From Rhodobacteraceae bacterium EL129 (GTDB lineage: Bacteria > Pseudomonadota > Alphaproteobacteria > Rhodobacterales > Rhodobacteraceae), in NCBI GenBank assembly GCA_900313005.1, contig ONZJ01000002.1:1938996-2002995 (forward strand): a stretch of 64,000 nucleotides of DNA. Direction: 5' to 3'. The number at the start of each line of letters is the position of its first letter. Position 1 is the stretch's first letter. Position numbers and translations under genes: made by a program. Shown piece after piece: positions 20,597-29,970 of the stretch. The notes beneath the pieces were generated by a model. That model searched no databases, was not told the origin of the DNA, and was given only the letters and a program-made list of their open reading frames with translations.

Positions 20597-20785
20597 GGAT
20601 CTCGTGTTTCACCTCGTCTTCCCGGGCCGGATTGCCGTTGGGATCGAAGCCACTATATATCGTGTTTTTCGTCTGGCAAGTCCGACATATTGCGGTCCGG
20701 ATACCTCGCGAATGAGCGCACCTGATTGACAGCTGTCTCCTGGCTGGCAAGACAGGCAGAATCCAATTTAATTGAAAGAAATTTG

Positions 20786-20806
20786 CAAGACTTTTGAAAA
20801 GTCTTG
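20786..20806 (-). terminator. hairpin ending the cbiD-cobK-glycosylase-esterase unit
   Basis: CAAGACTTTT-G-AAAAGTCTTG is a perfect 10-bp inverted repeat, 6 nt beyond the esterase stop. On the minus strand it is followed by AT-rich CAAATTTCTTTC. Likely the transcription end of the four-gene operon. Confidence 0.6.
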
Positions 20807-20811
20807 AACCG

Positions 20812-21477
20812 CTACAGACTGAGCTTATCGCGCATGAAGGCCAGTGCCACCTGCAATCCATCGGGCGCAATGCCGTGGGCTGTGCCCTTCATCACATGAG
20901 CATAGACATCTTCCCAGCCTGCGGCCTGCAAGGCCTCAGCCGCTTCGGGCAGAGATTGCGGCGGCACAACGTCGTCGGCATCGCCGTGCACCAGCAGCAC
21001 CGGCGGGCGGCACTTCACCTCGTCTTTTAACAGATCCGGCGACAGCAGTCGGCCCGAGAAAGCAACGATCCCGGCCACTGCATCTTCGCGGCGCGGGGCC
21101 ACATGCAGGGACATCATCGTACCTTGGGAAAAGCCGAACAGAACCACCTGCTCGGGCAGCACGTCCTCGTCAACCATCAGCGCATCCAGATAAGCGTTCA
21201 GATCATCCGTTGCGGCCATCAGGCCGCGTTCGGCCTCTTCTTCGGATGATCCGTCAATCCACGGGATCGGGAACCACTGATAGCCCCCCATCATGCCGGG
21301 AATGGTTTCCGGGGCATCCGGGGCGACAAAGAGCGTATCGGGCAGGTGTTCACCCAACACATCCGCCAGGCCCAGTAGGTCGGCGCCGTTGGCGCCGTAG
21401 CCGTGCAGGAACACCACGACGGATCGTGTGGTGCCTGAGTGAGGCTCTTTCCGGCCTGATTGCAAAACGCGTGTCAT
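20812..21477 (-). CDS. alpha/beta hydrolase, phospholipase/carboxylesterase family
   Basis: 221 residues. The nucleophile elbow is GFSQG (S117), the acid is probably D168 in 'HGDADDVVPP', and the histidine is in 'GTAHGIAPDG' (H201). The N-terminal 'VFLHGYGANGADL' is the usual oxyanion-hole strand. The family hydrolyses short carboxylic or thioester substrates (acyl-protein thioesterase/YpfH-like). The start overlaps the stop of the upstream glycosylase gene (ATGA). Confidence 0.9.
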   Translation of the reverse strand: MTRVLQSGRKEPHSGTTRSVVVFLHGYGANGADLLGLADVLGEHLPDTLFVAPDAPETIPGMMGGYQWFPIPWIDGSSEEEAERGLMAATDDLNAYLDALMVDEDVLPEQVVLFGFSQGTMMSLHVAPRREDAVAGIVAFSGRLLSPDLLKDEVKCRPPVLLVHGDADDVVPPQSLPEAAEALQAAGWEDVYAHVMKGTAHGIAPDGLQVALAFMRDKLSL

Positions 21478-22103
21478 CTGATCCCTTCCCTGTCTTTAAT
21501 CACCCGGTAGTACGCCCATAAAATCCGTGCTGCAACTGATCTCCAGGGGCGCCAGTCTTGCGACATTTCTCGAAAGGCTTTTTCCTTGGGACGCTCAGGC
21601 AGATCATAAAGAACCCGGGCCGCTTCTTGCAGGGCCAGATCGCCCGGTGCAAAGACATCCGCGCGCCCTAGGCTGAACATTGCGTAGACTTCGGCTGTCC
21701 ACGGTCCAATGCCAGGGATGTGCACAAGCTGCTTGATCACCTCGTCTGACGGGGTATCGCGTAACGTAATGTAATCCACATCCGCCTCGGCCAAGGCCCT
21801 GGCATATTTGATCTTTTGGCGGCTCAGACCAACGGCGCGCAATGCATCATCGGTGGCGGCCTGCACGTGTGCGGGCTCTGTCAGTCCCGCCTCTTGCATC
21901 CGTCCCCAGATGGCGGCAGCCGATGCGATGCTGACTTGCTGGCCCACAATGGCACTAAGCAGTTGCGCAAAGCCATCCGGTTTGCGCCGCAGCGGCAAGG
22001 GTCCCGTCAGCGCGCGCGCGTGCTTGAGGCGAGGGCACATCAAAGCCAGGGTGGCGGCTCCCTCCTCGACATCCTCAAGCGTGTGAATGATCCGCTCGGT
22101 CAT
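21474..22103 (-). CDS. DNA-3-methyladenine glycosylase II-like (HhH-GPD)
   Basis: 209 residues from the ATG at 22103, which overlaps the cobK stop (ATGA). The helix-hairpin-helix is 'LVHIPGIGPWTAEVYAMFSLG', followed by 'ADVFAPGDLALQ', where the Asp is the expected catalytic residue. 'LLSAIVGQQVSIASAAAIWGRM' is the family's N-terminal helix. It removes alkylated bases in base excision repair. It is unusually placed inside a run of cobalamin genes. Confidence 0.92.
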   Translation of the reverse strand: MTERIIHTLEDVEEGAATLALMCPRLKHARALTGPLPLRRKPDGFAQLLSAIVGQQVSIASAAAIWGRMQEAGLTEPAHVQAATDDALRAVGLSRQKIKYARALAEADVDYITLRDTPSDEVIKQLVHIPGIGPWTAEVYAMFSLGRADVFAPGDLALQEAARVLYDLPERPKEKAFREMSQDWRPWRSVAARILWAYYRVIKDREGIR

Positions 22104-22828
22104 AAGGCCGCAATCCAATCGAGAGCCGCCTCGACACTGGTGACCTTTTGCCCCTCGGGCTGAGGGGGCCGGTCGATCATCGCCACCGGGATGCCCAAAA
22201 TGCGTGCCGCGTCCAATTTGGTGTAGGAGGCCGCACCACCTGCATTTTTCACCACCAGCCAGTCCACGCCCAAGTTGCGAAACAACGCGACTTCGTCCTC
22301 AACGGAAAACGGAGGCCGACCGACCAGATACTCTCCGTTGGGAAAAGGAAACGGGGTTTCTGGCGGATCAATCTGCCTGCAGATCAAACGGCATTCAGAG
22401 AGATTGGCATACCGATTCAGCGTTTGGCGACCCGTGGCCAAAAACACTGTGGATCCTAATGGGATTTGCTGTGCCGCGTCCTCTTCCGAGGTCAAAGCCG
22501 TCCAATTGTCCTCTTTCCCCGGTCTCCAGGGGGGACGCAGCAATTGACAGTAGGGCATCGACCGCTCCGTACATATTCGGGTCGTGCGATGTGAAATCCG
22601 GCTGGCATAAGGATGCGTGGCATCCAGAACTGCCGTGATGTTTTGAGCCTCGATATACCGTACAAAGCCATCCTCCCCACCGAACCCGCCGTGACGGGTC
22701 GGGATGCGCAAATCACGAGGGCTGCGCGTCGCTCCGGCCAGTGAGGCCACCGCTGAAATGCCCCTGGCCTGACATGCGGCTGCCACCTGCACAGCCTCGC
22801 CTGTACCGGCCAACACCAGCAGTGTCAT
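22100..22828 (-). CDS. cobK: precorrin-6A/cobalt-precorrin-6A reductase
   Basis: 242 residues. The N-terminal 'LLVLAGTGEAVQVAAACQARG' is the NAD(P)H-binding loop, followed by 'VLDATHPYASRIS', the family hallmark, and 'WLVVKNAGGAASYTKLDAA' near the C-terminus. It reduces the macrocycle in corrin-ring synthesis. The start overlaps the cbiD stop, and its own stop overlaps the glycosylase start, so all are co-translated. Confidence 0.93.
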   Translation of the reverse strand: MTLLVLAGTGEAVQVAAACQARGISAVASLAGATRSPRDLRIPTRHGGFGGEDGFVRYIEAQNITAVLDATHPYASRISHRTTRICTERSMPYCQLLRPPWRPGKEDNWTALTSEEDAAQQIPLGSTVFLATGRQTLNRYANLSECRLICRQIDPPETPFPFPNGEYLVGRPPFSVEDEVALFRNLGVDWLVVKNAGGAASYTKLDAARILGIPVAMIDRPPQPEGQKVTSVEAALDWIAAL

Positions 22829-23871
22829 GCGCCCGCCCGCGCGATAATCGTGCCTTTGCGGTCAATCACCACGATATCGGCCGTAACCGTGTCCGGCAGC
22901 ATGGCGTTGACGGCCGTCAGAGCCGAATTTGCCACCCAATCGGCCATTGGTTTCCCAACAATTTCATAGACCTGCAAGGCTGTATTCATGTATTTAACGT
23001 CTTCGACGCCCAAGACTTGGGACAGCCCGGCAAAATCCACCTGAGAGCGTCCGGAATGTAAATCTCGGGCGCCCTGCGCAAGTTTGGTTATTTTGCCAAT
23101 GCCACCCCCAATTGTAACATGCGGCACGGGGTGACGCGCCAGATACTTCAGCAAGCCACCCGCGAAATCGCCCATATCCAGCATGGCGTGATCGGGCAGA
23201 TCATACAGCCCCTGCACGGTCTTTTCGCTGGTCGATCCGGTACAGCCGGCCACATGGGTCAGCGCATCTGCGCGGGCCACGTCGATACCGCGGTGAATTG
23301 AGGCGATCCAGGCCGCGCAGGAAAAGGGTCGCACGATGCCGGTCGTGCCCAGGATCGACAGCCCACCTTTGATCCCCAGACGCGGGTTCCATGTTTGACG
23401 CGCCAGCGCGGCACCGCCGGGGATAGAGATTGTGATCTCGATGTCAGGCGTTTGCCCTAGACGTTTGGCCATTTCCTCCACCACACCGCGCAACATCTCG
23501 CGCGGGACGGGATTGATAGCAGGCTCTCCCGGCGGGATGGGCAAACCGGGCATCGTCACCATACCCACGCCTTCGCCAGCGCGGAAATGAACGCCTCCGA
23601 TCGACGCCGTCACCTTCGCCAAAACCAAAGCGCCGTGAGTTACATCAGGGTCGTCCCCGGCATCCTTGATGATACCGGCTTCGGCCCAACCACCCCCTTG
23701 ATTTGATTGCGATATTGCAAACTCGGGACGCTCGCCCTTAGGCAAAGTAATACGCACGCGGTCCGGCGTACCTTCGCCCCACAGCATCATCAACGCTGCC
23801 TTGGTGGCGGCGGTGGCACAGGCACCTGTGGTCCAGCCACGGCGCAGGGGGGTATCAGGTTTACGAGCCAT
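22825..23871 (-). CDS. cbiD: cobalt-precorrin-5B C1-methyltransferase
   Basis: 348 residues. The opening 'LRRGWTTGACATAATKAA' and 'TGTTGIVRPFSCAAWIASI' are diagnostic of CbiD. It methylates C1 during ring contraction, the step usually linked to the early-cobalt route or CobF replacement in alphaproteobacteria. It is the first gene of the minus-strand chain and divergent from cobA across a 154-bp gap. No B12 riboswitch box is visible in that gap. Confidence 0.95.
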   Translation of the reverse strand: MARKPDTPLRRGWTTGACATAATKAALMMLWGEGTPDRVRITLPKGERPEFAISQSNQGGGWAEAGIIKDAGDDPDVTHGALVLAKVTASIGGVHFRAGEGVGMVTMPGLPIPPGEPAINPVPREMLRGVVEEMAKRLGQTPDIEITISIPGGAALARQTWNPRLGIKGGLSILGTTGIVRPFSCAAWIASIHRGIDVARADALTHVAGCTGSTSEKTVQGLYDLPDHAMLDMGDFAGGLLKYLARHPVPHVTIGGGIGKITKLAQGARDLHSGRSQVDFAGLSQVLGVEDVKYMNTALQVYEIVGKPMADWVANSALTAVNAMLPDTVTADIVVIDRKGTIIARAGA

Positions 23872-24025
23872 GTCAAAGGCGGACTATAGGGACGGCTTTT
23901 GCAGAGGCCAATCGGGAATTCACACAGGCCCCCTGTCGATCTTGGGTTCCAAAATGTCGCCAATCCCCACTCTTCTCGTCGTTCCCGCCCTTTTCGCGCT
24001 GTAAATCTCGCGGCATAACAGGGAC

Positions 24026-24877
24026 ATGAGCGACTCACTTCCTCTTCCGAATGGCCATTGGCCAGCGCTGGACCCCGGTTGGGTCTGGCTGTGTGGTGCA
24101 GGCCCCGGCGATCCCGGCTTGCTGACCTTGCACGCTGTCAATGCGCTGCGGCAGGCGGATGTTGTGATTTACGATGCGCTGGTGCAGGAGGATATCCTCA
24201 GCTGGGCCCCCCAGGCCGAACATGTCTATGCCGGCAAACGCGGCGGCAAGCCTTCGGCCAAGCAGCGTGATATTTCTCTGACTTTGGTGGATTACGCCCG
24301 TAAAGGAAAACGTGTGTTGCGCCTCAAGGGCGGCGATCCGTTTGTCTTTGGACGTGGCGGAGAAGAGGCGCAAACGCTGGTACAGCACGGTGTGCCCATC
24401 CGCATTATTCCTGGCATTTCTGCCGGCATCGGTGGGCTTGCTTATGCTGGCATCCCGGTCACGCACCGCGATGTGAACCAATCCGTGACCTTCGTCACCG
24501 GACATGATCAATCTGGCAACACGCCGTCCTCGCTGAACTGGAAGGCCATTTCGGAGGGCTCTCAGGTGCTGGTGATTTACATGGGCATGAAACATGCCGC
24601 CCAGATCACACGGTCGCTGCTGGAGGCAGGCCGCACGCCCGATGAGCCCTGCGCCGTTGTGTGTTCGGCCACCACAGGTGATCAGCAAGTGCTCGAGACA
24701 ACCCTGTCGCAGATGGCTACCGACATTGACGCCAGCGGATTAGAGCCCCCTGCCATTCTATGCGTGGGTCGTTCGGTGTTGATGCGTCAGGTGCTGGATT
24801 GGCAAGGCATGATGCAGGGCGAGGCCCCGCGCGATGTAGATCCGCTTGGCCGGGGACGTCCAGCCGAGGCCTCATGA
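24026..24877 (+). CDS. cobA: uroporphyrinogen-III C-methyltransferase (SUMT)
   Basis: 283 residues. The SAM motif is 'VWLCGAGPGDPGLLTLHAVNAL', then 'YDALV', 'KRGGKPSAKQ' and 'RLKGGDPFVFGRGGEEA' (in parts), all family hallmarks. It makes precorrin-2, the committed step to cobalamin and siroheme. The short N-terminal extension 'LPNGHWPALDPG' is common in Rhodobacterales. Its stop overlaps the cobB start (ATGA). Confidence 0.95.
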   Translation: MSDSLPLPNGHWPALDPGWVWLCGAGPGDPGLLTLHAVNALRQADVVIYDALVQEDILSWAPQAEHVYAGKRGGKPSAKQRDISLTLVDYARKGKRVLRLKGGDPFVFGRGGEEAQTLVQHGVPIRIIPGISAGIGGLAYAGIPVTHRDVNQSVTFVTGHDQSGNTPSSLNWKAISEGSQVLVIYMGMKHAAQITRSLLEAGRTPDEPCAVVCSATTGDQQVLETTLSQMATDIDASGLEPPAILCVGRSVLMRQVLDWQGMMQGEAPRDVDPLGRGRPAEAS

Positions 24878-26142
24878 GCGGGCTGATCATCGCGGCGCCT
24901 ACGTCGGGTGCCGGAAAAACCACCATCACCCTGGCCCTTTTGCGGCTTTTGTCGCGCCAGGGTATCGCGGTGCGTGGCGCAAAGTCTGGTCCTGACTACA
25001 TTGATCCCCGTTTCCACGAGGCCGCCTGTGGCGCACCCTGCCCAAATCTGGACGCCTGGGCCATGTCTCCGGATCGTTTACGGGCCTTGGCCACGGGGGA
25101 TGGCCTGTTGATCATCGAAGGCGCGATGGGTCTGTTTGATGGTGCACCGCCAGATGGGAAAGGCGCTGTGGCTGACCTTGCGCGTTTGTTACAGTTGCCC
25201 GTGGTTCTGGTGATTGATACCGCGCGTATGGCGCAGTCTGTCGCCGCGATGGTGGCTGGGTATGTTCATCATGACCCGCGCGTCCGCGTGGCCGGCCTTG
25301 TCCTCAACAATGTAGGCAGCGACCGACATGAGACGATGTTGCGCCGCGCTTTGGCGTCATTAGACCTTCCGATCTTAGCCGCTGTGCGTCGCGATCCGGC
25401 GCTTGTACAGCCTTCTCGACATTTGGGTCTGGTGCAGGCTGAAGAGCGCCCTGATCTCGAGGCGTATCTGGACACAGCCGCGACGGCGCTAAAGCGGTCA
25501 CTGGACCAAACAACCCTGCTTAATCTGGCCGTGCCTCTTCCTACTGCTGCACCAGCTACACAGCTTACACCGCCTGCACAAATCATCGCCGTGGCGCAGG
25601 ACCCGGCCTTTGCCTTCAGCTATCCGCACATGTTGCAGGACTGGCGCGATCAAGGGGCGGAACTGCAGTTTTTCTCTCCCTTGGCGGATCAGCCTGTGCC
25701 CGATGCCGGGTTCGTCTTTCTGCCCGGAGGCTATCCTGAACTGCATGCCGGGCGCCTTGCAGGCAATATTACCTTCCTGGAAAGCCTGCGCTCTGCATCA
25801 AAACATACTGATATATATGGGGAATGTGGCGGCTACATGGTGCTGGGCGATGGGCTGATCGATGCCGGAGGCACCCGCCACGCCATGGCCGGGCTGCTGT
25901 CGCTTGAAACGTCGTTTGCCACGCGCAAACTGCACCTTGGATACCGCTCTCTGACACCTCTCGGCGGGCCGTTTACTGCACCCGTATCAGGACATGAATT
26001 TCATTTCGCCTCAACGATCAAAGTCCAAGGCACGCCGCTCTTCAAGGCCTGTGATGCCGAAGGCACGCAGCTGCCGGAGATGGGACTGATCCAGGGCCAT
26101 GTTTCAGGCTCCTTTGCACATGTGATCGACGCGAGCTCTTAA
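24874..26142 (+). CDS. cobB: cobyrinate / hydrogenobyrinate a,c-diamide synthase
   Basis: 422 residues from ATG 24874. The reading frame continues upstream, but the Walker start 'GLIIAAPTSGAGKTTITLAL' and the ATGA overlap fix this start. The N-terminal dethiobiotin-synthetase-like ATPase is followed by a class I glutamine amidotransferase domain, whose nucleophile Cys is in 'YGECGGYMVLGDGL'. It amidates side chains a and c using Gln and ATP. Coupled to cobA. Confidence 0.95.
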   Translation: MSGLIIAAPTSGAGKTTITLALLRLLSRQGIAVRGAKSGPDYIDPRFHEAACGAPCPNLDAWAMSPDRLRALATGDGLLIIEGAMGLFDGAPPDGKGAVADLARLLQLPVVLVIDTARMAQSVAAMVAGYVHHDPRVRVAGLVLNNVGSDRHETMLRRALASLDLPILAAVRRDPALVQPSRHLGLVQAEERPDLEAYLDTAATALKRSLDQTTLLNLAVPLPTAAPATQLTPPAQIIAVAQDPAFAFSYPHMLQDWRDQGAELQFFSPLADQPVPDAGFVFLPGGYPELHAGRLAGNITFLESLRSASKHTDIYGECGGYMVLGDGLIDAGGTRHAMAGLLSLETSFATRKLHLGYRSLTPLGGPFTAPVSGHEFHFASTIKVQGTPLFKACDAEGTQLPEMGLIQGHVSGSFAHVIDASS

Positions 26143-26182
26143 GCGCTTGCGGCACCTGGCCAAGAGGTCTAGCAGTTCTGCC

Positions 26183-27406
26183 ATGAGTGATTTTGCCTCC
26201 CCCACCGAGCACGCCCGCGCCAAACGCAACGTCTGGGTCCTGGTCTTGGCTCAGGCCTTTCTGGGCGCACAGATGTCGATGATCTTTGTGGTTGGCGGGC
26301 TGGCAGGTCAATCGCTGGCCAGCAATGTCTGCTTTGCCACCCTGCCGATCTCGCTGATCGTTCTGGGGTCGATGCTGACGGCCAGTCCGCTGTCGTCAGT
26401 GATGCAACGCTACGGCCGCCGGATCGGGTTCTTCATTGGGGCCGCCGCAGGTGCGATCGGAGCAGCGATTGGCGGCTACGGGCTTTATGTGGACTCGTTC
26501 CCTATTTTCCTGCTTGGCAGTCTGTTGACGGGCGTCTACATGTCCGCTCAAGGGTTTTACCGCTTTGCGGCCACGGACACGGCCAGCGAAGATTTTAAAC
26601 CCAAGGCGATTTCCTATGTCATGGCGGGCGGCTTGGCCAGCGCCATCATCGGACCGCAACTGGTCAAGGTGACCTCTCAGGCGATGGTAGTTCCCTTCCT
26701 GGGCACATACATCGCGGTCATCCTGCTGAATATTTTTGGAGCCTTTCTGTTTCTGTTCCTGCAGATTCCGAAACCTGCGCCTGACACACCCGACAGCCCT
26801 CGCGGCCGCACCCGGTGGGAGCTTCTGACCACCCCTCGCATCGCCGTCGCTGTGATTTGTGCGACGGTGTCCTACGCGCTGATGAACCTTGTGATGACCT
26901 CCACACCGCTGGCTGTTGTAGGGTGTGGATATTCGGCCAACACTGCCGCCGATGTGGTCACCGGCCATGTGCTGGCCATGTTTGCGCCGTCCTTCTTTAC
27001 CGGCCACCTGATTGCCCGCTTCGGCGTGGAACGCATCGTGGGCTTGGGCCTGATGATCCTCACCGTCGCAGGCCTCGTCGCCCTGCAAGGGGTTGAATTG
27101 GAGAACTTCTTCATCGCCCTCATCCTGTTGGGCCTCGGCTGGAATTTCGGCTTTATCGGCGCCACCACTATGCTGGCCACAGCCCACGCCCCACACGAAC
27201 GCGGCCGGATGCAGGGCCTCAACGATCTCATCGTCTTTGGCGGCGTCACCATGGCCTCACTGGCCTCGGGCGGGTTGATGAACTGCTCGGGTGGCACGCC
27301 TGAGGCCGGCTGGGCCGCGGTCAACATCGCCATGGCCCCTTTCCTCGTGCTGGCAGGGGGCGCGCTGATCTGGCTGCTGTTGCGCCCAAAAGAACTTCAA
27401 GCCTGA
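26183..27406 (+). CDS. MFS transporter
   Basis: 407 residues and about 12 hydrophobic segments. Motifs 'VMQRYGRRIGFFIGAAAG' and 'HLIARFGVERIVGLGL' are the two cytoplasmic MFS loops. The start is chosen at 26183 ('SDFASPTEHARAKRN'); a TTG 36 nt earlier is less likely. It lies 40 nt after cobB and may be co-transcribed, but nothing in the sequence shows a cobalamin or cobalt substrate. Confidence 0.85.
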   Translation: MSDFASPTEHARAKRNVWVLVLAQAFLGAQMSMIFVVGGLAGQSLASNVCFATLPISLIVLGSMLTASPLSSVMQRYGRRIGFFIGAAAGAIGAAIGGYGLYVDSFPIFLLGSLLTGVYMSAQGFYRFAATDTASEDFKPKAISYVMAGGLASAIIGPQLVKVTSQAMVVPFLGTYIAVILLNIFGAFLFLFLQIPKPAPDTPDSPRGRTRWELLTTPRIAVAVICATVSYALMNLVMTSTPLAVVGCGYSANTAADVVTGHVLAMFAPSFFTGHLIARFGVERIVGLGLMILTVAGLVALQGVELENFFIALILLGLGWNFGFIGATTMLATAHAPHERGRMQGLNDLIVFGGVTMASLASGGLMNCSGGTPEAGWAAVNIAMAPFLVLAGGALIWLLLRPKELQA

Positions 27407-27419
27407 CGCCCCCGCGCCA

Positions 27420-27462
27420 GCGCCCTGTTTCTTCTGGTCCAAAATATCCCCGCCGGAGGTTC
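27420..27462 (-). repeat. intergenic repeat copy C
   Basis: 'TTTCTTCTGGTCCAAAATAT' runs into CCCCGCCGGAGG. The CCCGCCGGAGG end is shared exactly with the repeat at 36479-36551, and the rest is a diverged relative. It lies 14 nt past an MFS gene stop, so it looks like a dispersed 3'-end element. Confidence 0.4.
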
Positions 27463-27558
27463 CCGCCTTTGCAACACACGGCTGCTCGAGTGAACGAGCA
27501 CCACCCATCGCCTCTGGCACCAATCCGCACGGGCCCCCATGGCCCGGGCTAAACCGGC

Positions 27559-27582
27559 GAGGCCGCAAGGCCTCTCATTTTA
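27559..27582 (+). terminator. intrinsic terminator with GCAA tetraloop
   Basis: GAGGCC-GCAA-GGCCTC followed by TCATTTTA. It lies between the convergent MFS gene and the squalene-synthase-like gene. Two further hairpins, TGCTCG/CGAGCA and CGGGCC/GGCCCG, precede it in the same gap. Confidence 0.7.
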
Positions 27583-27590
27583 GTTGAAAG

Positions 27591-28370
27591 TCACCACCGC
27601 CCGGTGGCGGCCCGCCACATCAAGGCCACACGACTGCGCAGGGGTGAAATATCCAAAGCCCCTGCGGACACCAATTCAGGAGATCGCGACGCATTCTTTA
27701 GAATGGCTCCGGACGCCCATGCCGGCAACAACGCCGCACGGGCCGGTCTGGACAGGACATTTACACCGCCACGCGTTTGGGCAAGGCGCTTCAATCCAAT
27801 CTCGGCCAAGGTCCTCACAGCCTCGGGACGACCATCCTGCAGCGGCACACGTTTGGCCGCCTCCAGTGCGGGGATTGCACGCAAGTAATTGGCCAGCCCA
27901 TGCGCATAGCCAACGCCCAACACCCCCGTTTGCGACTTATCTTCTGCGCCCAGCACCCGCGCCGAGGCCCACATAAGGTGTCCGGCGGTTTTCGTCAGAT
28001 AATCCTCAAAGGCACCTGCGTTTTCAAAGGGATCTTTGTACACATCCCAACGCCGAACGACGATCAGATCATCCAGCAACCGCGTACCTTCTTCGTCCAG
28101 CACCGCGGCCAGAGGAGTTGCCACCTCGTGCCGCCGTACCGGGCCGCCTGAACGGATTTCCTCCAGCACATCACGCCACCATTGCAAACGCATCTCGGCA
28201 ATCATCGGCTCGGCGGTCACCCAAGGGGCACGGGCCACTTCGGCGTTGAAAGCGTAAATCGGTAACAGTTTTTCCCGCGCCGTCACAGGGGCAGCCATGG
28301 CAGCTTTGAACCGCTCGGGGTCCGCCCGGCGCACCAAATCGGCACAGGCGTTCAGATCATCGCTGTTCAC
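27591..28370 (-). CDS. squalene/phytoene synthase-like protein (NDUFAF6 type)
   Basis: 259 residues from GTG 28370, inside the 3' end of the citramalate synthase gene (14-nt overlap). 'LLPIYAFNAEVARAPWVT', 'MRLQWWRDVLEEI' and 'VRRWDVYKDPF' match the squalene/phytoene synthase fold. The metal-binding DxxxD motifs of true synthases are not both present. Alphaproteobacterial members of this type resemble NDUFAF6, a complex I assembly factor, so a prenyl-synthase activity should not be assumed. Confidence 0.75.
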   Translation of the reverse strand: MNSDDLNACADLVRRADPERFKAAMAAPVTAREKLLPIYAFNAEVARAPWVTAEPMIAEMRLQWWRDVLEEIRSGGPVRRHEVATPLAAVLDEEGTRLLDDLIVVRRWDVYKDPFENAGAFEDYLTKTAGHLMWASARVLGAEDKSQTGVLGVGYAHGLANYLRAIPALEAAKRVPLQDGRPEAVRTLAEIGLKRLAQTRGGVNVLSRPARAALLPAWASGAILKNASRSPELVSAGALDISPLRSRVALMWRAATGRW

Positions 28371-29970
28371 GCAAGAGCTTCCAGTTGATCGCATCCAGCA
28401 GCGCCTCGAACGAGGCATCCACTATATTGGCACTGACGCCCACGGTAGACCAACGCCGCCCCTGCCCGTCCTCAGAATCGATGATCACACGTGTCACCGC
28501 TTCGGTCCCGCCTTGGGTGATGCGGACCTTGAAGTCGACCAGATGCACATCGGCGATGGCCTCCTGATAGCCGCCCAGATCCTTGGCAAGCGCTTTGGAC
28601 AGAGCATTCACCGGACCACGGTCACTGCCCGCTTCATCCATGCTCTCGGACACCGATAGTTTCTTCTCGCCGTCCACCTTGACGACAACCACCGCCTCGG
28701 ACAGCGAAATCATCTTGTTGTACTTGTTCTTGCGTCGCTCAACCGTGACCTTGTAGCGCTTGACCTCAAAGAACTCGGGCATTCGCCCCAACACTTGCCG
28801 CGCCAACAACTCAAAACTCGCTTGCGCGCTGTCGTAGGTATAGCCGCGATCTTCGCGCGCCTTGATCTCGTCCAGGATTTGCGCCAGCGCCGGGTCGTCC
28901 TTGGCCACTTCGATGCCTGCCTCGGCCAAACGGCGGCGCAGGTTGGACTGGCCCGCCTGGTTGGACATCGGGATGATCCGTTCATTGCCCACCACGGCTG
29001 GGTCAATATGTTCATATGTGCTGGGGTCTTTCAGGATGGCCGAGGCATGTAGCCCCGCCTTATGGGCAAAAGCTGAGGCGCCCACATAGGCCGCCTGCTT
29101 CTGCGGCACGCGGTTTAGAATATCATCCAAAAGGCGGCTGGCATGGGTTAACCCTTCCAGCGCCTCCATGGTGATGCCGGTCTCATAGCGGCTCGCATAG
29201 GGTTCTTTCAGCAGCAGCGTCGGGATCAAAGCCGTCAGATTGGCATTGCCGCAGCGCTCACCCAGCCCGTTGAGCGTGCCTTGGATTTGCCGCGCGCCTG
29301 CATCGACCGCAGCCAGAGATCCCGCCACCGCATTTTCAGTATCGTTGTGGGTATGAATGCCTAAGCGCTCGCCGGGGATACCGGCAGAGATTACTGCCTT
29401 GGTGGTCTCATAGACCTCATGCGGCAGAGTGCCACCGTTGGTGTCGCACAGCACAATCCAGCGCGCGCCAGCCTCCAGAGCGGCCTGCAGACAGCCCAGC
29501 GCATAGTCGGGGTTGGATTTGTAGCCGTCAAAGAAATGCTCGGCATCAAACAGGGCTTCCCTCTCGGCCTCAACGATATGGCTGATTGAGGCAGCGATAT
29601 TGGCGGTGTTTTCTGCGAGGCTGATGCCCAGCGCCTTGGTCACATGATAATCATGCGTCTTGCCCACCAGACAAACGGCTGGTGTGTTAGCATTCATGAC
29701 TGCGGCCAGAACATCGTCATTTTCGGCACTGCGCCCGGCCCGTTTGGTCATGCCAAAGGCGGTCATGGTGGCACGGGTCTTGGGCGCATCGTCAAAAAAC
29801 GCGCTGTCCGTCGGGTTCGCCCCGGGCCAGCCACCTTCTATGTAATCCACACCGAGACTGTCCAGCGCCTCGGCGATCTGGTGTTTTTCAGACGTCGAGA
29901 ACTGTACACCTTGTGTTTGTTGGCCGTCACGTAAGGTGGTGTCGTAGAGGGAGAGACGGGTTTTGGTCAT
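28357..29970 (-). CDS. cimA: (R)-citramalate synthase
   Basis: 537 residues. An N-terminal TIM-barrel domain of the isopropylmalate-synthase family has '[18 protein letters not shown]', metal-binding '[11 protein letters not shown]' and '[15 protein letters not shown]'. A LeuA-type regulatory domain forms the last 130 or so residues ('[18 protein letters not shown]'). It condenses pyruvate and acetyl-CoA to citramalate for isoleucine synthesis, and the product probably acts as feedback inhibitor through the C-terminal domain. The ATG overlaps the cysS stop. Confidence 0.88.
   Translation of the reverse strand: MTKTRLSLYDTTLRDGQQTQGVQFSTSEKHQIAEALDSLGVDYIEGGWPGANPTDSAFFDDAPKTRATMTAFGMTKRAGRSAENDDVLAAVMNANTPAVCLVGKTHDYHVTKALGISLAENTANIAASISHIVEAEREALFDAEHFFDGYKSNPDYALGCLQAALEAGARWIVLCDTNGGTLPHEVYETTKAVISAGIPGERLGIHTHNDTENAVAGSLAAVDAGARQIQGTLNGLGERCGNANLTALIPTLLLKEPYASRYETGITMEALEGLTHASRLLDDILNRVPQKQAAYVGASAFAHKAGLHASAILKDPSTYEHIDPAVVGNERIIPMSNQAGQSNLRRRLAEAGIEVAKDDPALAQILDEIKAREDRGYTYDSAQASFELLARQVLGRMPEFFEVKRYKVTVERRKNKYNKMISLSEAVVVVKVDGEKKLSVSESMDEAGSDRGPVNALSKALAKDLGGYQEAIADVHLVDFKVRITQGGTEAVTRVIIDSEDGQGRRWSTVGVSANIVDASFEALLDAINWKLLREQR

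Noticed and set aside
23872..24025. Cobalamin riboswitch in the cbiD-cobA gap
   Set aside because: No B12-box-like GCCACTG or the paired elements of the family were visible on either strand.
24760..24873. Upstream extension of cobB to 24760
   Set aside because: It overlaps cobA in another frame. The ATGA junction and the Walker-motif start fix ATG 24874.
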